Below, piece after piece: positions 43,326 through 52,372 of a DNA stretch of 52,493 nucleotides. The notes beneath the pieces were generated by a model, which was not told the origin of the DNA, made no database searches, and saw only the letters and a list, made by a program, of their open reading frames with translations. Every line of letters begins with the position of its first letter. Position 1 is the first letter of the stretch. Origin of the DNA: an uncultured Lachnospiraceae bacterium (GTDB taxonomy: Bacteria > Bacillota > Clostridia > Lachnospirales > Lachnospiraceae); assembly GCA_947177445.1 (NCBI GenBank), contig CAMWUL010000019.1, positions 1-52,493 of the forward strand. The letters are read 5' to 3'. Made by a program: the position numbers and the translations under genes.

Positions 43326-45089
43326 TCACTGATTGTCGATAAAGGTATCTCCTCCCAGCTCTTCCTCCTCCGGAAGCGGATCCTCCATCTGATCGGGCTC
43401 CTGGGTCTGGTCTTCGTCAGGTTCATTATTTTCCGTATTCGCGCCGTAAGCCTGGCCCTGAGCAATGGCCGTCACAGTCCTTGTATATTCCACATCCCTG
43501 GGCAATGCCGCAATCTCTCTGGCATTCTCTTCCGTCAATCCATAACCTTCCGACAAGGCAGACAAAACCCTGCCGTATTCCGCCTCCACCTCCGGCAGAG
43601 CGTTCCATGCCGCCGCATACCGGTAAAGCTCCGGGTACTGATCCACCGTGCGGATCAGGCTGTCCAGGGCACGGACCTGATCTCCTTCGTTCAAATACAT
43701 TTCATATTCCTGAACCCATAGCCTGATATAGAGAATGCTTTTCGCTTTTCCAAACAGCGCCTCGTCAGACTCATTCAACTCCTTGCCGAAAAGATTTTCA
43801 TAGCAGGTCTGGTAATCCCCTGCCTGGAAGGCGGCCCTGGCAGTCTGTTTGTCCACATATTCCACTGAGGCATTGATAAATACAAAAAGCAATACCCCCA
43901 CAGATATGCCTACCAAAATAACCGGGATCGCATTCTTAAAGGAAATATGCTTTCCTGCCGAAGCATCGGATTCTTCCTTGGGCGGCTTTACCTTTTTGGG
44001 CTTTGCAGGCTTGGGCGCCTTTTTGGGCTTTGCGGGTTTTTCCTTTTTCGGCTTTGCCTTCTTGGCTTTCTTCTTTTCCGCAGCCTTGGCGGCCTTCTCT
44101 ACATCCTCTTCGCTCTCTTCATCCTCTTCCGTCAGCAGATCTGCCATCTTGGAGAAAAGGCCCTGCTTTTTTTCAGGCTCCTCCTCCATATCGGCAGAGG
44201 CATCTGCAATAAACTCATCCATTTTATCAGAGGCCTCCAAAGGCTCATCCTGCTTATCAGAGGTCTCCGAAGGCTCATCCTGCTTATCAGAGGCCTCCGA
44301 AGACTCATCCTGCTCAGGCAGCTCTCCCATCTCCGGCTTTCCTGCATCAGCAGCGTTCTCGGCCAGAAGATCCACATCCACATTGGTATCATCCAGCACA
44401 CTGTCCAGATCAAAGCCTGCTTCCTTCGGCACAGACCGGGCAGTCACTGTCTCTCCCTCCGCCGCTTCCGGCATTTCACCTTCCGGAAGCTGCGCCTCCT
44501 TCTCCAGGGTTTCCGCCTCGGAAACAATGAAATCCAAAAGCTCCTTGTCAAAGAGATTGTCATCGCTTCCATCCCGGGGCTGTCTGCGGGGAGCCGCCTG
44601 CCTTTTTTCCGCCGAAGCATTATTCCCCGCCTGCTTTGACACGTCCTTCCCGGCGCTCTTCCCGGCTGCTTTTGCCAGCCTGTCAGCCTCCTTCCGGGCA
44701 GCCTTGGCTTCCTTCGCCTCCCTTTTGGCAGCCTTTTTTCTGGCAGCCTCTTCCTTGCGTCTTTTCTTTTTGTCAAGCGTCTGACGTATTCTGTCAGCCT
44801 TGTCCCCTGAGGCCTCTTTAGACGCCTCCCGTCCGGACAGGCCTGTACCGTCGGCCATGTTTCTATCCGTTCCACGGGCTTTCGCCGGTGATTCTTCCGA
44901 AACATCCAGTCCGGCTCTCTGAACTCCGGCCTGCAGAAGCTCCTGGATCTCATCCTCCGAAAGCTCGCTGACCTCATCCACATCCACGGTATCCCCGCTC
45001 TCCGAAGATGGCTCCGAGGCCTTCGGAAGCTCGCCGCTTTCTTCCATCTCATCTAATAGTTTATCAAGATAATCTTCTTGTGAAGGCAT
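43326..45089 (-). CDS. Highly charged single-pass membrane protein
   Basis: 587 residues. The first 120 residues are acidic (for example SEDEIQELLQ). Then comes a Lys/Ala/Arg-rich helical tract, an acidic segment with three near-identical DEP-S-ASDKQ units, and a Lys/Pro-rich tract just before one membrane helix (AIPVILVGISVGVLLFVFIN, about residue 400). The external part of about 170 residues has TPR-like helices (AAFQAGDYQTCYENLFG) and an acidic tail. I do not recognise a family. The start at 45089 (MPSQEDYL) is 12 bases from AAAGGA; an ATG at 45101 has that site with no spacer. Low complexity makes homology calls unsafe. Confidence 0.75.
   Translation of the reverse strand: MPSQEDYLDKLLDEMEESGELPKASEPSSESGDTVDVDEVSELSEDEIQELLQAGVQRAGLDVSEESPAKARGTDRNMADGTGLSGREASKEASGDKADRIRQTLDKKKRRKEEAARKKAAKREAKEAKAARKEADRLAKAAGKSAGKDVSKQAGNNASAEKRQAAPRRQPRDGSDDNLFDKELLDFIVSEAETLEKEAQLPEGEMPEAAEGETVTARSVPKEAGFDLDSVLDDTNVDVDLLAENAADAGKPEMGELPEQDESSEASDKQDEPSETSDKQDEPLEASDKMDEFIADASADMEEEPEKKQGLFSKMADLLTEEDEESEEDVEKAAKAAEKKKAKKAKPKKEKPAKPKKAPKPAKPKKVKPPKEESDASAGKHISFKNAIPVILVGISVGVLLFVFINASVEYVDKQTARAAFQAGDYQTCYENLFGKELNESDEALFGKAKSILYIRLWVQEYEMYLNEGDQVRALDSLIRTVDQYPELYRYAAAWNALPEVEAEYGRVLSALSEGYGLTEENAREIAALPRDVEYTRTVTAIAQGQAYGANTENNEPDEDQTQEPDQMEDPLPEEEELGGDTFIDNQ
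44224..44313 (-). repeat. Three 30-bp tandem repeats in the charged membrane protein
   Basis: Units 44224-44253, 44254-44283 and 44284-44313 differ at only a few bases. Each codes for a ten-residue S/E/D/K-rich block (EASDKQDEPS-like). The DNA-level similarity shows recent copying in frame. Confidence 0.85.
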
Positions 45090-45136
45090 ATCAACACACA
45101 TTCCTTTCCACAGCCTGAATTTCCATGTATAGTTTA

Positions 45137-45928
45137 TCACAGGAATTCAAGCCAATCAATCGCATTCTGAGAAATTCCACACCCTTTTCCCGATAGTTCT
45201 TCCGTCAATTGGTACAAGTTTTCATGCACTCTGCAAAAATAAGCCTTCCGATTGAAGAAAGCCGCCTTCTCAAAAGGCCATCGGATCACGGTGGGAAAAT
45301 CCATGCCCACCCCCAGCTCCAAAATCATAAGCTTCCGGTTCAGCGTGCCCTGAAGCCACCTGGTATACAGCTTCCAGGCCTCCAGATAACCGTTTTCATT
45401 GTATGCTTTGGCATAAACATTGTTGAAAATCAGCCTGCCGCCGCACTGAGGACAGGTTCCCAGCTGCGGCATCCGGTCCGGAGAAAAATCTCCTCTGCAT
45501 AACCCGTCAAAGATCTCATCCAAAGCCTCCCGGTCTCTGTCCATCGTTTCCTCCAGAACGGAGCCGCAGCCATGCTCACATTGCTTCCATAGCGAAGAAC
45601 CGCAGGGCATCACAAGCCTTCCCGGCTTCCAGGGCGCCCCTGCTATGGCACTGTTGACAGAATCCGCCACTACAAAATAGTTTTTGTCCTTCAGAAGATC
45701 CGCCAGCTTCTCCAACGCTCCAACAGCCCTGTCAGCATTCCACCTGCGGGAGCAATAATCCAGCCAGGCAGGGAACAGCCAGCGGTATCCCGCCTCCTCA
45801 AGACTTCTGCATCCCGGAAGATAACCAGGGCAGTCCTTCAGCCGCTTTCGGTCATTGAAATCTTCCCCCAGTCCCACGAGCACCATATCCGCTTCCCGGA
45901 TTTTTTCCAATATACTTTCGCGCTCCAT
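45137..45928 (-). CDS. Sirtuin-like (Sir2-fold) protein with degenerate catalytic motifs
   Basis: 263 residues. Read against Lachnospiraceae-type sirtuins: READMVLVGLGEDFN at 11-25 stands where the NAD loop (GAG) is expected. YFVVADSVNSAIAGAPW (84-100) stands for the TTNVDHQF-type loop, but its Asn and Asp are replaced. VMPCGSSLWKQC (106-117) has a Cys where sirtuins have the catalytic His (or Gln in the M class). Two zinc pairs are kept (C117, C121, C159, C162), and LELGVGMDFPTVIRWPF (203-219) is a clear match to the late motif. So the fold is kept while catalysis is doubtful. The start at 45928 is supported by AGAGG, and the longer frame would cross a terminator. Confidence 0.68.
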   Translation of the reverse strand: MERESILEKIREADMVLVGLGEDFNDRKRLKDCPGYLPGCRSLEEAGYRWLFPAWLDYCSRRWNADRAVGALEKLADLLKDKNYFVVADSVNSAIAGAPWKPGRLVMPCGSSLWKQCEHGCGSVLEETMDRDREALDEIFDGLCRGDFSPDRMPQLGTCPQCGGRLIFNNVYAKAYNENGYLEAWKLYTRWLQGTLNRKLMILELGVGMDFPTVIRWPFEKAAFFNRKAYFCRVHENLYQLTEELSGKGCGISQNAIDWLEFL

Positions 45929-45944
45929 CCTTACCTCTACATGC

Positions 45945-45970
45945 GAAAAGCCGGGGATTCCCGGCTTTTC
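45945..45970 (-). terminator. Terminator after cheV
   Basis: On the minus strand GAAAAGCCGGG-4-CCCGGCTTTTC forms a stem of 11 pairs, ending in TTTTC. It lies between cheV and the sirtuin-like gene. The hairpin itself gives the T-run, so it is short. Confidence 0.65.
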
Positions 45971-45990
45971 AAGTTTTTGTCCCAAGCTCC

Positions 45991-46902
45991 TTATTTATCC
46001 AGATGTCTCTCATCCACAAGCTGGTCCACGATCCTTACCAGGTTACCGATCTCCGGCTTAGACAGCTGTGCGTCTGCGCCAAGAGACTCTCCTTTCCGTT
46101 TCATCTCATCATTCACCAGAGAGGAAAAGATGATAATTGGAATATGCGCCGTGGTTTCGTCGGCCTTTACCAGCTTTGTCAGCCTGTGCCCATCCATCTC
46201 AGGCATCTCAATATCGGTAATAAGCACCTTTACATGCTGATCAAGCGTTCCGTCATTCTTGCACTGACAGATCACGTCATAAGCCTTTTGACCATTTTCC
46301 GTATGGATCAGATTGTCATAGCCCGCACGCTTCAGGGAATCCACGATAAGCTTGTTCAGCAGCGGAGAATCTTCCGCAATCAGAATAGGGACGTTGCTTC
46401 TCTTTCTCTCTCCCAGCTCGGTAATCTCGGACACCTTCAGTCCCGTTTCCGGATTGATATCGCATACGATCTTCTCAAAATCCAGGATAATGATCAGCTT
46501 TCCGTCCTTTTTGATGATGCCGGTGGAAACAGTCTCGTCCGTGGTAGAAATCGTGGCGTCGGGTTTGATAATATCCCTCCAGGACACACGGTGGATGCCC
46601 AGCACGGTCTCTACATGGAATGCGATATCAAGCTTATTGAAATTCGTGGTGATGAACAGGCCCTTAGGCTCCGACTCTCCCCGTCCCAGGCAGTTCTTCA
46701 GATCAATCGCGGTAATCATAATATCCCGCGGCATAAAAATGCCTTCAATGCTGGGATGCGCATTGGGAACAGGAGTGACCGGCATATATTGGATGATCTC
46801 TCTGATCTTTGCCACATTGATGCCATAGGAGTTGCCGGCCAGTGTGAATTCCAGGATCTCCAGCTCATTCGTTCCATTTTCCAGTAAAATTTTTGTATCC
46901 AT
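45991..46902 (-). CDS. cheV: CheV chemotaxis coupling protein (CheW-REC)
   Basis: 303 residues. Residues about 13-150 are a CheW-like coupling domain (LEFTLAGNSYGINVAKIREI, PSIEGIFMPRD). Residues about 172-300 are a receiver domain with PILIAEDSP and the phospho-acceptor D230 in LITDIEMPEMDGH. CheV links receptors to CheA and is phosphorylated for adaptation. GAGGTG is six bases upstream. It stands alone; other chemotaxis genes are not in the window. Confidence 0.95.
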   Translation of the reverse strand: MDTKILLENGTNELEILEFTLAGNSYGINVAKIREIIQYMPVTPVPNAHPSIEGIFMPRDIMITAIDLKNCLGRGESEPKGLFITTNFNKLDIAFHVETVLGIHRVSWRDIIKPDATISTTDETVSTGIIKKDGKLIIILDFEKIVCDINPETGLKVSEITELGERKRSNVPILIAEDSPLLNKLIVDSLKRAGYDNLIHTENGQKAYDVICQCKNDGTLDQHVKVLITDIEMPEMDGHRLTKLVKADETTAHIPIIIFSSLVNDEMKRKGESLGADAQLSKPEIGNLVRIVDQLVDERHLDK

Positions 46903-46929
46903 CTTTCCACCTCGTTACTTTTGTCAGGC

Positions 46930-46963
46930 GGCAGTAAGGCTCTCCGTCAAAGAGTCTTCTGCC
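46930..46963 (-). promoter_or_regulatory. Leader hairpin upstream of cheV
   Basis: Imperfect inverted repeat starting GGCAGAAG and ending CTTACTGCC on the minus strand, about 27 bases before the start. A possible vegetative promoter with TAATAT is near 46980, but its -35 (TTTCAT) is poor. I did not find a clear sigma-D promoter. Confidence 0.35.
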
Positions 46964-47014
46964 TCGAATACCTTTATATTATCATACTTACCCGAAAAAT
47001 GAAACTGTTATCTG

Positions 47015-47033
47015 AATATTTTAAAAAAATATT
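47015..47033 (-). terminator. Weak AT-rich hairpin after the ABC permease
   Basis: AATATTTT-3-AAAATATT palindrome just after the permease stop on the minus strand. With only A-T pairs it may be a poor terminator; nothing better lies before cheV. Confidence 0.3.
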
Positions 47034-47037
47034 GTGA

Positions 47038-49608
47038 CTAAATATTTTCGTTCCTTATGGTCTCGACGATATTCTGTCGGTCTATTCTTTTCATGGAATA
47101 ATGCATGATTCCAAACAAAAGCACCGCCACGGCACCTGCAGCCCCAAGAATCCCCAGCCAGGGAAGCCGGAAATCCACCACAATTTCCTGCGCCAGCGCC
47201 TGGTGGAATCCCCATGAAATCAGGATCCCCAGCGGAATCCCTGCCAGCAGCGCTCCGCCGCCGTAAAACAGACCTTCAAGAAAAATCATTCGTTCAAATT
47301 CCTTTTCCGTCATTCCCACAGCCCTCAGCATGGCAAACTCCGGAGAGCGCAGCTCCATATTTGTAGTCACCGTATTAAAAATATTGGTAATGCCGATAAG
47401 GGCCACCACAATGATAAAGCCATACAGGAAAATGGCAATTACCAGATGAAGGCTCCTTTCGGACTGATACTGGGACATGAGATTCTGGAGAAAATACTGA
47501 TTCAGCCCCATGCCCCGGACAGCCGCCTCCATAGCTCCCGGATCCCCGCATTGCAGATACACATCTACATTATCATATTTTCCCGACAACTCATGACTGT
47601 CCATCCACTGGTCGCTGACTATCAGCCTGATTTCATACAAATTTACATGGGAAAGGCACATGGGTCTGACGGATGTCTGCGTCAAGAGTCTGATCTGAGT
47701 ATCCGTATCCGTCGCCGACAGCACGGTTCCCTCACGAAGGAAAGCTATTTTGCCGCTGTACAGGTAGGTTTTGTTCTCCTGCTGAATTGCCTCTTCATAG
47801 TCTGCCAGAACAATGGCCTGCCCCTGCGCCTCCTCCACAGAAATTCCCAGCTGTCTGCAATAGTCTGCATAGCCTTTTTCTCCCAACGCATTTACTATGA
47901 CCCGAACCTCCTCTGACGGGGAAAACAGCTCCAGATAATCATTGGTAAAGGGAATCTGACTCTTGTCTACTTTCAGAATTCCTGTCCTGAGAATATCCGC
48001 CTTTTGCACGCCCTCCAGCCCGGCGATCCGCTCAGCTTTCTCATAACTGTCATCGTCCTCAATACTGATTCTCAGCTGGTACTGCACATCCTCATAATAT
48101 AATTTTGAAGAAATACTCAACAATTGAACAAAGGTGGACATTCCGATAAAAACCGCCGCACTCACCATAATGGAAACTACGGTGGTACGATATTTCACCC
48201 TGGCACATTTCAGGTTCTGCCAGGCGATTTTACCCCCGATACCAAACAACCGCAGAATAATTCGCGGGCACTGGCGCTTTCTCTTCGAATTTATGGTCTG
48301 ATTGGCGCGGATAGCGCTGATGGGTGACAGCCTGGCTGCCTGTCTGGCAGGCTTGAGGGCAGAAAAAAATATCATTATAATAGATAATAAACCCGCCAGG
48401 CAGACAGCCGGAATGGAAACGCCGAAGATCAAGCGTATCCCGATCCCGTCCTCCACCATGCCTCCCACCAGCTGCACCAGAATCCAGGTAGCCCCCACAC
48501 CGCCGCATACTCCCAGCGGGATCCCTGTCATTCCCAGGAACATCGCTTCATAATATATAATCCTGCGCTGCTGCTTTGATGTGGTTCCCACTGATGCAAG
48601 TCTTCCGTACAGCTTCATTTTTTCAGTCAATGATATCACAAAGCTGTTGCGGATGCAGACCGCAGCGGTCAATATAATGACCAAAAGAGCCAATCCTGCC
48701 AGCCCATAGATCATTTGAAGGGTGCCGGATGAAATATTAAAGCCCTCCCATTTCAGCAGCCACTGATTTCTTCCCACCTGCCGCGCCACGCTTGTAATCT
48801 GCTTCTCTTCTTCCAAAGTCCAGGATCCGCCGGTCCCATAGTACCGCTTATACAGATCCATGGACACACCCAGAATTCCTGCGGTAACCTGATCCTCATG
48901 CCGAATTCCCCAATCTGTGTAGGAGGCATAAATATCCGCTTCACCGGTCATTCCGCCTTTCCCCGGAACCGTAAAGACAGAGTAGCCCGGCGCCATTCTG
49001 CCCTCCACCGTTTCATTGGGACGTTCGATAATTCCCACCACCGTATACGTTCTTTGAACCCCGGCTTCCAGCGTTTCCGCTTCGTAGGAATAGGGATCCA
49101 TTTGATTCAGCCGCCGGCCCTCCGACACTCTGTCTCCTGTCTGCAGAGTCAGAACATCTCCCAGACCAATATCCACCAGACCATTATATTGGATATGCCT
49201 GCTGATTACCAGCTCCTTATCATTTTCCGGCATCCTTCCATCTGTGAGCTGCAGCGCCAGCGCATCCTGTCCGTCCCTGTCCATGGCCCGGATATACAGG
49301 TAGGGCTTCTCCGGATTACCGCTCCCCTCCAGGAGCGCATAGCCAATTTCTTCCGTAATACACAAATCTGCAATGTTTTGGTTATTTTGAAAATACTTCA
49401 GATTTTTCTGGCTCACACCGGAAAAGTAATAGTGGAAATTACCGTTCACTCCAGCTTCATAGGCTATCATGCTGGCGCGAAAGCTCACTGCCAGACAGGC
49501 CACTCCGGTGATCAGCGCCGAGGCCAGTATCACTCCAATCACAGTAACCGTTGTTCTTTTTTTATTCTCTCTCAGAGAGCGGAAACAGCACCTTTTCAGA
49601 ATGTTCAT
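47038..49608 (-). CDS. ABC transporter permease, FtsX type, two FtsX modules
   Basis: 856 residues. One N-terminal membrane helix (VTVIGVILASALITGVACLA, about 20-40) is followed by a large external domain and a first FtsX module with three helices (about 280-420). A fifth helix (VVSIMVSAAVFIGMSTFVQL, about 460-480), a second external domain and the C-terminal FtsX module (about 725-845, LVIAIFLYGFIIVVALIGIT) complete it. This is the layout of antimicrobial peptide or lipoprotein-type exporters driven by a MacB/LolD-like ATPase. It overlaps the ATPase gene by four bases (ATGA). Substrate unknown. Confidence 0.9.
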   Translation of the reverse strand: MNILKRCCFRSLRENKKRTTVTVIGVILASALITGVACLAVSFRASMIAYEAGVNGNFHYYFSGVSQKNLKYFQNNQNIADLCITEEIGYALLEGSGNPEKPYLYIRAMDRDGQDALALQLTDGRMPENDKELVISRHIQYNGLVDIGLGDVLTLQTGDRVSEGRRLNQMDPYSYEAETLEAGVQRTYTVVGIIERPNETVEGRMAPGYSVFTVPGKGGMTGEADIYASYTDWGIRHEDQVTAGILGVSMDLYKRYYGTGGSWTLEEEKQITSVARQVGRNQWLLKWEGFNISSGTLQMIYGLAGLALLVIILTAAVCIRNSFVISLTEKMKLYGRLASVGTTSKQQRRIIYYEAMFLGMTGIPLGVCGGVGATWILVQLVGGMVEDGIGIRLIFGVSIPAVCLAGLLSIIMIFFSALKPARQAARLSPISAIRANQTINSKRKRQCPRIILRLFGIGGKIAWQNLKCARVKYRTTVVSIMVSAAVFIGMSTFVQLLSISSKLYYEDVQYQLRISIEDDDSYEKAERIAGLEGVQKADILRTGILKVDKSQIPFTNDYLELFSPSEEVRVIVNALGEKGYADYCRQLGISVEEAQGQAIVLADYEEAIQQENKTYLYSGKIAFLREGTVLSATDTDTQIRLLTQTSVRPMCLSHVNLYEIRLIVSDQWMDSHELSGKYDNVDVYLQCGDPGAMEAAVRGMGLNQYFLQNLMSQYQSERSLHLVIAIFLYGFIIVVALIGITNIFNTVTTNMELRSPEFAMLRAVGMTEKEFERMIFLEGLFYGGGALLAGIPLGILISWGFHQALAQEIVVDFRLPWLGILGAAGAVAVLLFGIMHYSMKRIDRQNIVETIRNENI

Positions 49609-50300
49609 CTTATCCCCGCCTCCCTGCTCTCCGATACACAGCCGTCCTCGATGGTCAGAATCCGGTCCGCCTGTTTTGCCAGCTCCAGATTATGCGTGAT
49701 CATTATGATCGTCTGACGATATCTTCTGTTGGATTCTTTCAAAAGCTCCATAATCTGCTCACCTGCACGTGTATCCAGATTACCCGTAGGCTCGTCTGCC
49801 AGAAGAATGGCCGGGCGGGTAATCAGTGCCCTGCCGATTGCCACTCTCTGCTGCTGACCGCCGGACAGCTCGTTGGGCAAATGCTTCATATGTCCGGAAA
49901 GCCCCAGAACGGCGGCCAGCTCTTTCATATACTCCGTGTCAACCCTCCTTCCGTCCAGCTCACAGGGAAGAGCCATATTTTCTTCCACGTTTAAAACAGG
50001 AATCAGATTGTAAAACTGGTAGATCAGTCCTACCTGCCTTCTTCTGAAAACTGCCAGCTGATCGTTCTTCAATCTGTAGATATCCTGATCCTCGATAAAA
50101 ACCCTGCCTGAGGTGGGTCTGTCCACACCTCCCAGCATATGAAGCAGCGTGGATTTTCCGCTTCCGGAGCTCCCCACCACTGCTGCAAACTCTCCCTGCT
50201 CCACAGATATACAGGCGTCCCTTACCGCTGTTACTTCATTTGCGCCGGTGCCATACTTTTTGCATAAATGCTCTGTTCTAACAATTTCCATGTCCCTCAT
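49605..50300 (-). CDS. ABC transporter ATP-binding protein (MacB/LolD-like)
   Basis: 231 residues. Walker A GSSGSGKSTLLHMLG, signature LSGGQQQRVAIGRALI, Walker B AILLADEPTGNLD and the His loop IMITHNLELA are all intact. Pairs with the following FtsX-type permease. Start at 50300 has GGAAGGAAGG directly upstream; a second ATG at 50291 is also possible. Transcribed from the promoter with the direct repeat upstream. Confidence 0.95.
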   Translation of the reverse strand: MRDMEIVRTEHLCKKYGTGANEVTAVRDACISVEQGEFAAVVGSSGSGKSTLLHMLGGVDRPTSGRVFIEDQDIYRLKNDQLAVFRRRQVGLIYQFYNLIPVLNVEENMALPCELDGRRVDTEYMKELAAVLGLSGHMKHLPNELSGGQQQRVAIGRALITRPAILLADEPTGNLDTRAGEQIMELLKESNRRYRQTIIMITHNLELAKQADRILTIEDGCVSESREAGIR

Positions 50301-50342
50301 GCCTTCCTTCCTGAACTGCTGCTTTTAAAAGCTCAAAATCAT

Positions 50343-50373
50343 TGTATAAAATGAAAATGACATTTCCGTGACA
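50343..50373 (-). promoter_or_regulatory. Probable response-regulator operator and promoter of the ABC genes
   Basis: On the minus strand TGTCA occurs at 50369-50373 and again at 50358-50362, an 11-base direct repeat, with TATACA (50343-50348) nine bases further on. There is no normal -35 box, and the repeat sits where OmpR/PhoB-type activators bind. Activation by the adjacent response regulator is inferred. Confidence 0.5.
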
Positions 50374-50407
50374 TATCAGAAATAGTTTTTTCTATTGAGC
50401 AATATCT

Positions 50408-51640
50408 CTATGCCTCCTTCATGAATCGCAGAGTAAATGTAGTTCCCCGGCCCTCCCCGGAATCCACACTGATCCGGCCTCCCTGAGCCTCCACAATTTT
50501 TCGGGAAAGGGACAGGCCGATGCCTGTGCTGTCCTTCCCGGCGTTTTTTCCCCGATAAAAACGGCAAAACAGCTTTTCCCGCTCCTCCTTCGAAATTCCG
50601 GTACCATGGTCTCTTATGGTAATCTGAGTATAAATATCGTTCTCCTGGGCCTCCACCTCCACCTTTCCTCCCACCGGACTGTATTCCACTGCATTTTTGA
50701 TCAGGTTTGTCAACGCCTCTATGGTCCAGTTTCTGTCCAGCCAAATATACAGCTGTTTTACCGTCTCTGTCTCAAAGCATATGTCCTTCCACTCTGCCAT
50801 AAATGTCAGTCTTTCGCAAGCCTCCTGTATCAGTTCCCTTACAGACAGTCTGGTCTTTTCCAGATCCACCACACCTGCCTCCAGGCGGGAAAGCTTCAGC
50901 ATCGTCGTGACAAGCCATGACATTCCCGTAATCTGACGCATAGCCTCCTGGAGAAACCGTTTCTGCTGGATCTCCTCCATCTGCCCCTCCATCAAGTCAT
51001 CGATCAGAACCGATGCTGAAGCCAGCGGCGTTTTCAGCTGGTGGGAAATATCGGCAACCGAATCCGCCAGCGACTTTTTCTGCTCCAGAGCCCGTTGCGC
51101 CTGTTCCTTCAGAAAAACCGTAAGCTTATAAATTTCATTCCGCAGGCCGCTCAGCTCATCATCATCATTATCCTCTATGGCAAGACAGTAATGTCCCCGC
51201 TCCAGAGCCTCTAAATAAGTCTGAAGACAATTAATTCGATTTTGACGCTTTCTCAGGTATAGAAAGAAGAAAAGCCCGCATACTGAAAATAGTATCAGAC
51301 ATCCAAGGTTGACACCCAGCCACAGAGAGCAAAGCCGTTCTTCCACCAGAGGAAACAAGCTGCTCTCATATTTATCTATGACTCCGTACTGTGCCAGGGT
51401 TACAGCACCTCTGCGGCTGTTTCCTGCATCGTTCAGCATCCTGACAATCGCCTCCTCACCTGATTCCGGGGAAGACGCTGAAAGGCTGCCCATCACCACT
51501 GCCAGCAAATTATAATATTCTGCATGCACATGGCGGCAATAGATCCAAATAGACAGGTTCGCCAGCCCAAAAAACAGTCCGACTAATATCAAAAAGGCTA
51601 TCACAAGCTTTCGAAGCTCTTTATTCCAACTCATTTTCAT
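50408..51640 (-). CDS. Sensor histidine kinase
   Basis: 410 residues. Two membrane helices (about 12-34 and 106-129) enclose an external loop of about 70 residues. The H-box is DISHQLKTPLASASVLIDDL (H200), followed by an HATPase domain with LIKNAVEYSP (N box), GTGISKEEREKLF and GIGLSLSRKIVEAQGG. It overlaps the response regulator gene by four bases (ATGA). Likely senses an envelope-acting agent and controls the ABC genes. Confidence 0.94.
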   Translation of the reverse strand: MKMSWNKELRKLVIAFLILVGLFFGLANLSIWIYCRHVHAEYYNLLAVVMGSLSASSPESGEEAIVRMLNDAGNSRRGAVTLAQYGVIDKYESSLFPLVEERLCSLWLGVNLGCLILFSVCGLFFFLYLRKRQNRINCLQTYLEALERGHYCLAIEDNDDDELSGLRNEIYKLTVFLKEQAQRALEQKKSLADSVADISHQLKTPLASASVLIDDLMEGQMEEIQQKRFLQEAMRQITGMSWLVTTMLKLSRLEAGVVDLEKTRLSVRELIQEACERLTFMAEWKDICFETETVKQLYIWLDRNWTIEALTNLIKNAVEYSPVGGKVEVEAQENDIYTQITIRDHGTGISKEEREKLFCRFYRGKNAGKDSTGIGLSLSRKIVEAQGGRISVDSGEGRGTTFTLRFMKEA

Positions 51641-52308
51641 CCTTCATTCCCCTCGATCCGGTACCCCATCCCGCGTACCGTGCGGATGATCTGTCCTGAC
51701 TTATCTCCCAGCTTCTCACGAATCCTCTTTATTGTAACGGACAGCGTGTTGTCATTGACGAAATTACCGGAAATATCCCAGATATCTCCCAAAATCTCAT
51801 CTCTGGTAAACAGCTTCCCAGGGTGGGAAAGCATACTGTATAATATCCTGTATTCCAGCTTTGTCAAAGCAATCTCTCTGTCCCCCTGCATGACCTTTCC
51901 GGACTGTGTATCCAAAAGAATGTCTCCGCAGGAAAGTATTTTACTGCCTTTTCCGCTTCTGCGGAGAGCGCCCTTGATCCGGGACAGGAGCTCCCTGTTT
52001 CGAAAGGGCTTCACCACATAATCATCCGCCCCCAAATCCAGCCCCCTCACTACGTCCCGTTCCTCATCCCTGGCTGTCAAAAAGATAATTGGAATCTGGC
52101 TTTTCTCCCGAATTTTCCTGTACAGCTCAAAACCGTCTCCATCAGGCAGTCCAATATCCAGAAGCGCAAGGTCACAGCTTTCACTTTCCAGAAATTTGAC
52201 AGCCTGTGCAGCATTTCCGGCAGACAAAACCCCATATCCCTCCTGGGAAAGCAGATACTCAAGTCCCATCATCATAGCCTCACTGTCTTCCACCAGCAAT
52301 ATTTTCAT
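51637..52308 (-). CDS. OmpR/PhoB-family response regulator
   Basis: 223 residues. Receiver domain with MKILLVEDSE, D51 in LALLDIGLPDGDGF and FLTARDEERDVVRGLDLGADDYVVKPF. A C-terminal winged-helix DNA-binding domain follows (LTKLEYRILYSMLSHPGKLF, VNDNTLSVTIKRIREKLGD, IRTVRGMGYRIE). The start at 52308 is six bases from GGGAGG; an ATG at 52314 touches it. It follows a terminator but has no clear promoter of its own. Confidence 0.95.
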   Translation of the reverse strand: MKILLVEDSEAMMMGLEYLLSQEGYGVLSAGNAAQAVKFLESESCDLALLDIGLPDGDGFELYRKIREKSQIPIIFLTARDEERDVVRGLDLGADDYVVKPFRNRELLSRIKGALRRSGKGSKILSCGDILLDTQSGKVMQGDREIALTKLEYRILYSMLSHPGKLFTRDEILGDIWDISGNFVNDNTLSVTIKRIREKLGDKSGQIIRTVRGMGYRIEGNEG

Positions 52309-52344
52309 AGCCATCCTCCCGATTTTGCCTGCTGATTTCCTAAA

Positions 52345-52372
52345 ACGAAAAAAGAGTAGATATTCTACTCTT
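52345..52372 (-). terminator. Terminator containing the stop of the right-end gene
   Basis: AAGAGTAG (52365-52372 as read on the minus strand) pairs with CTACTCTT (52352-52359) across a 5-base loop and is followed by TTTTTT. The TAG of the preceding gene (52365-52367) is inside the hairpin. Confidence 0.8.

Noticed and set aside
44224..44313. CRISPR-like spacing of short direct repeats
   Set aside because: The repeats are contiguous, in frame and coding; there are no spacers or cas genes anywhere in the window.
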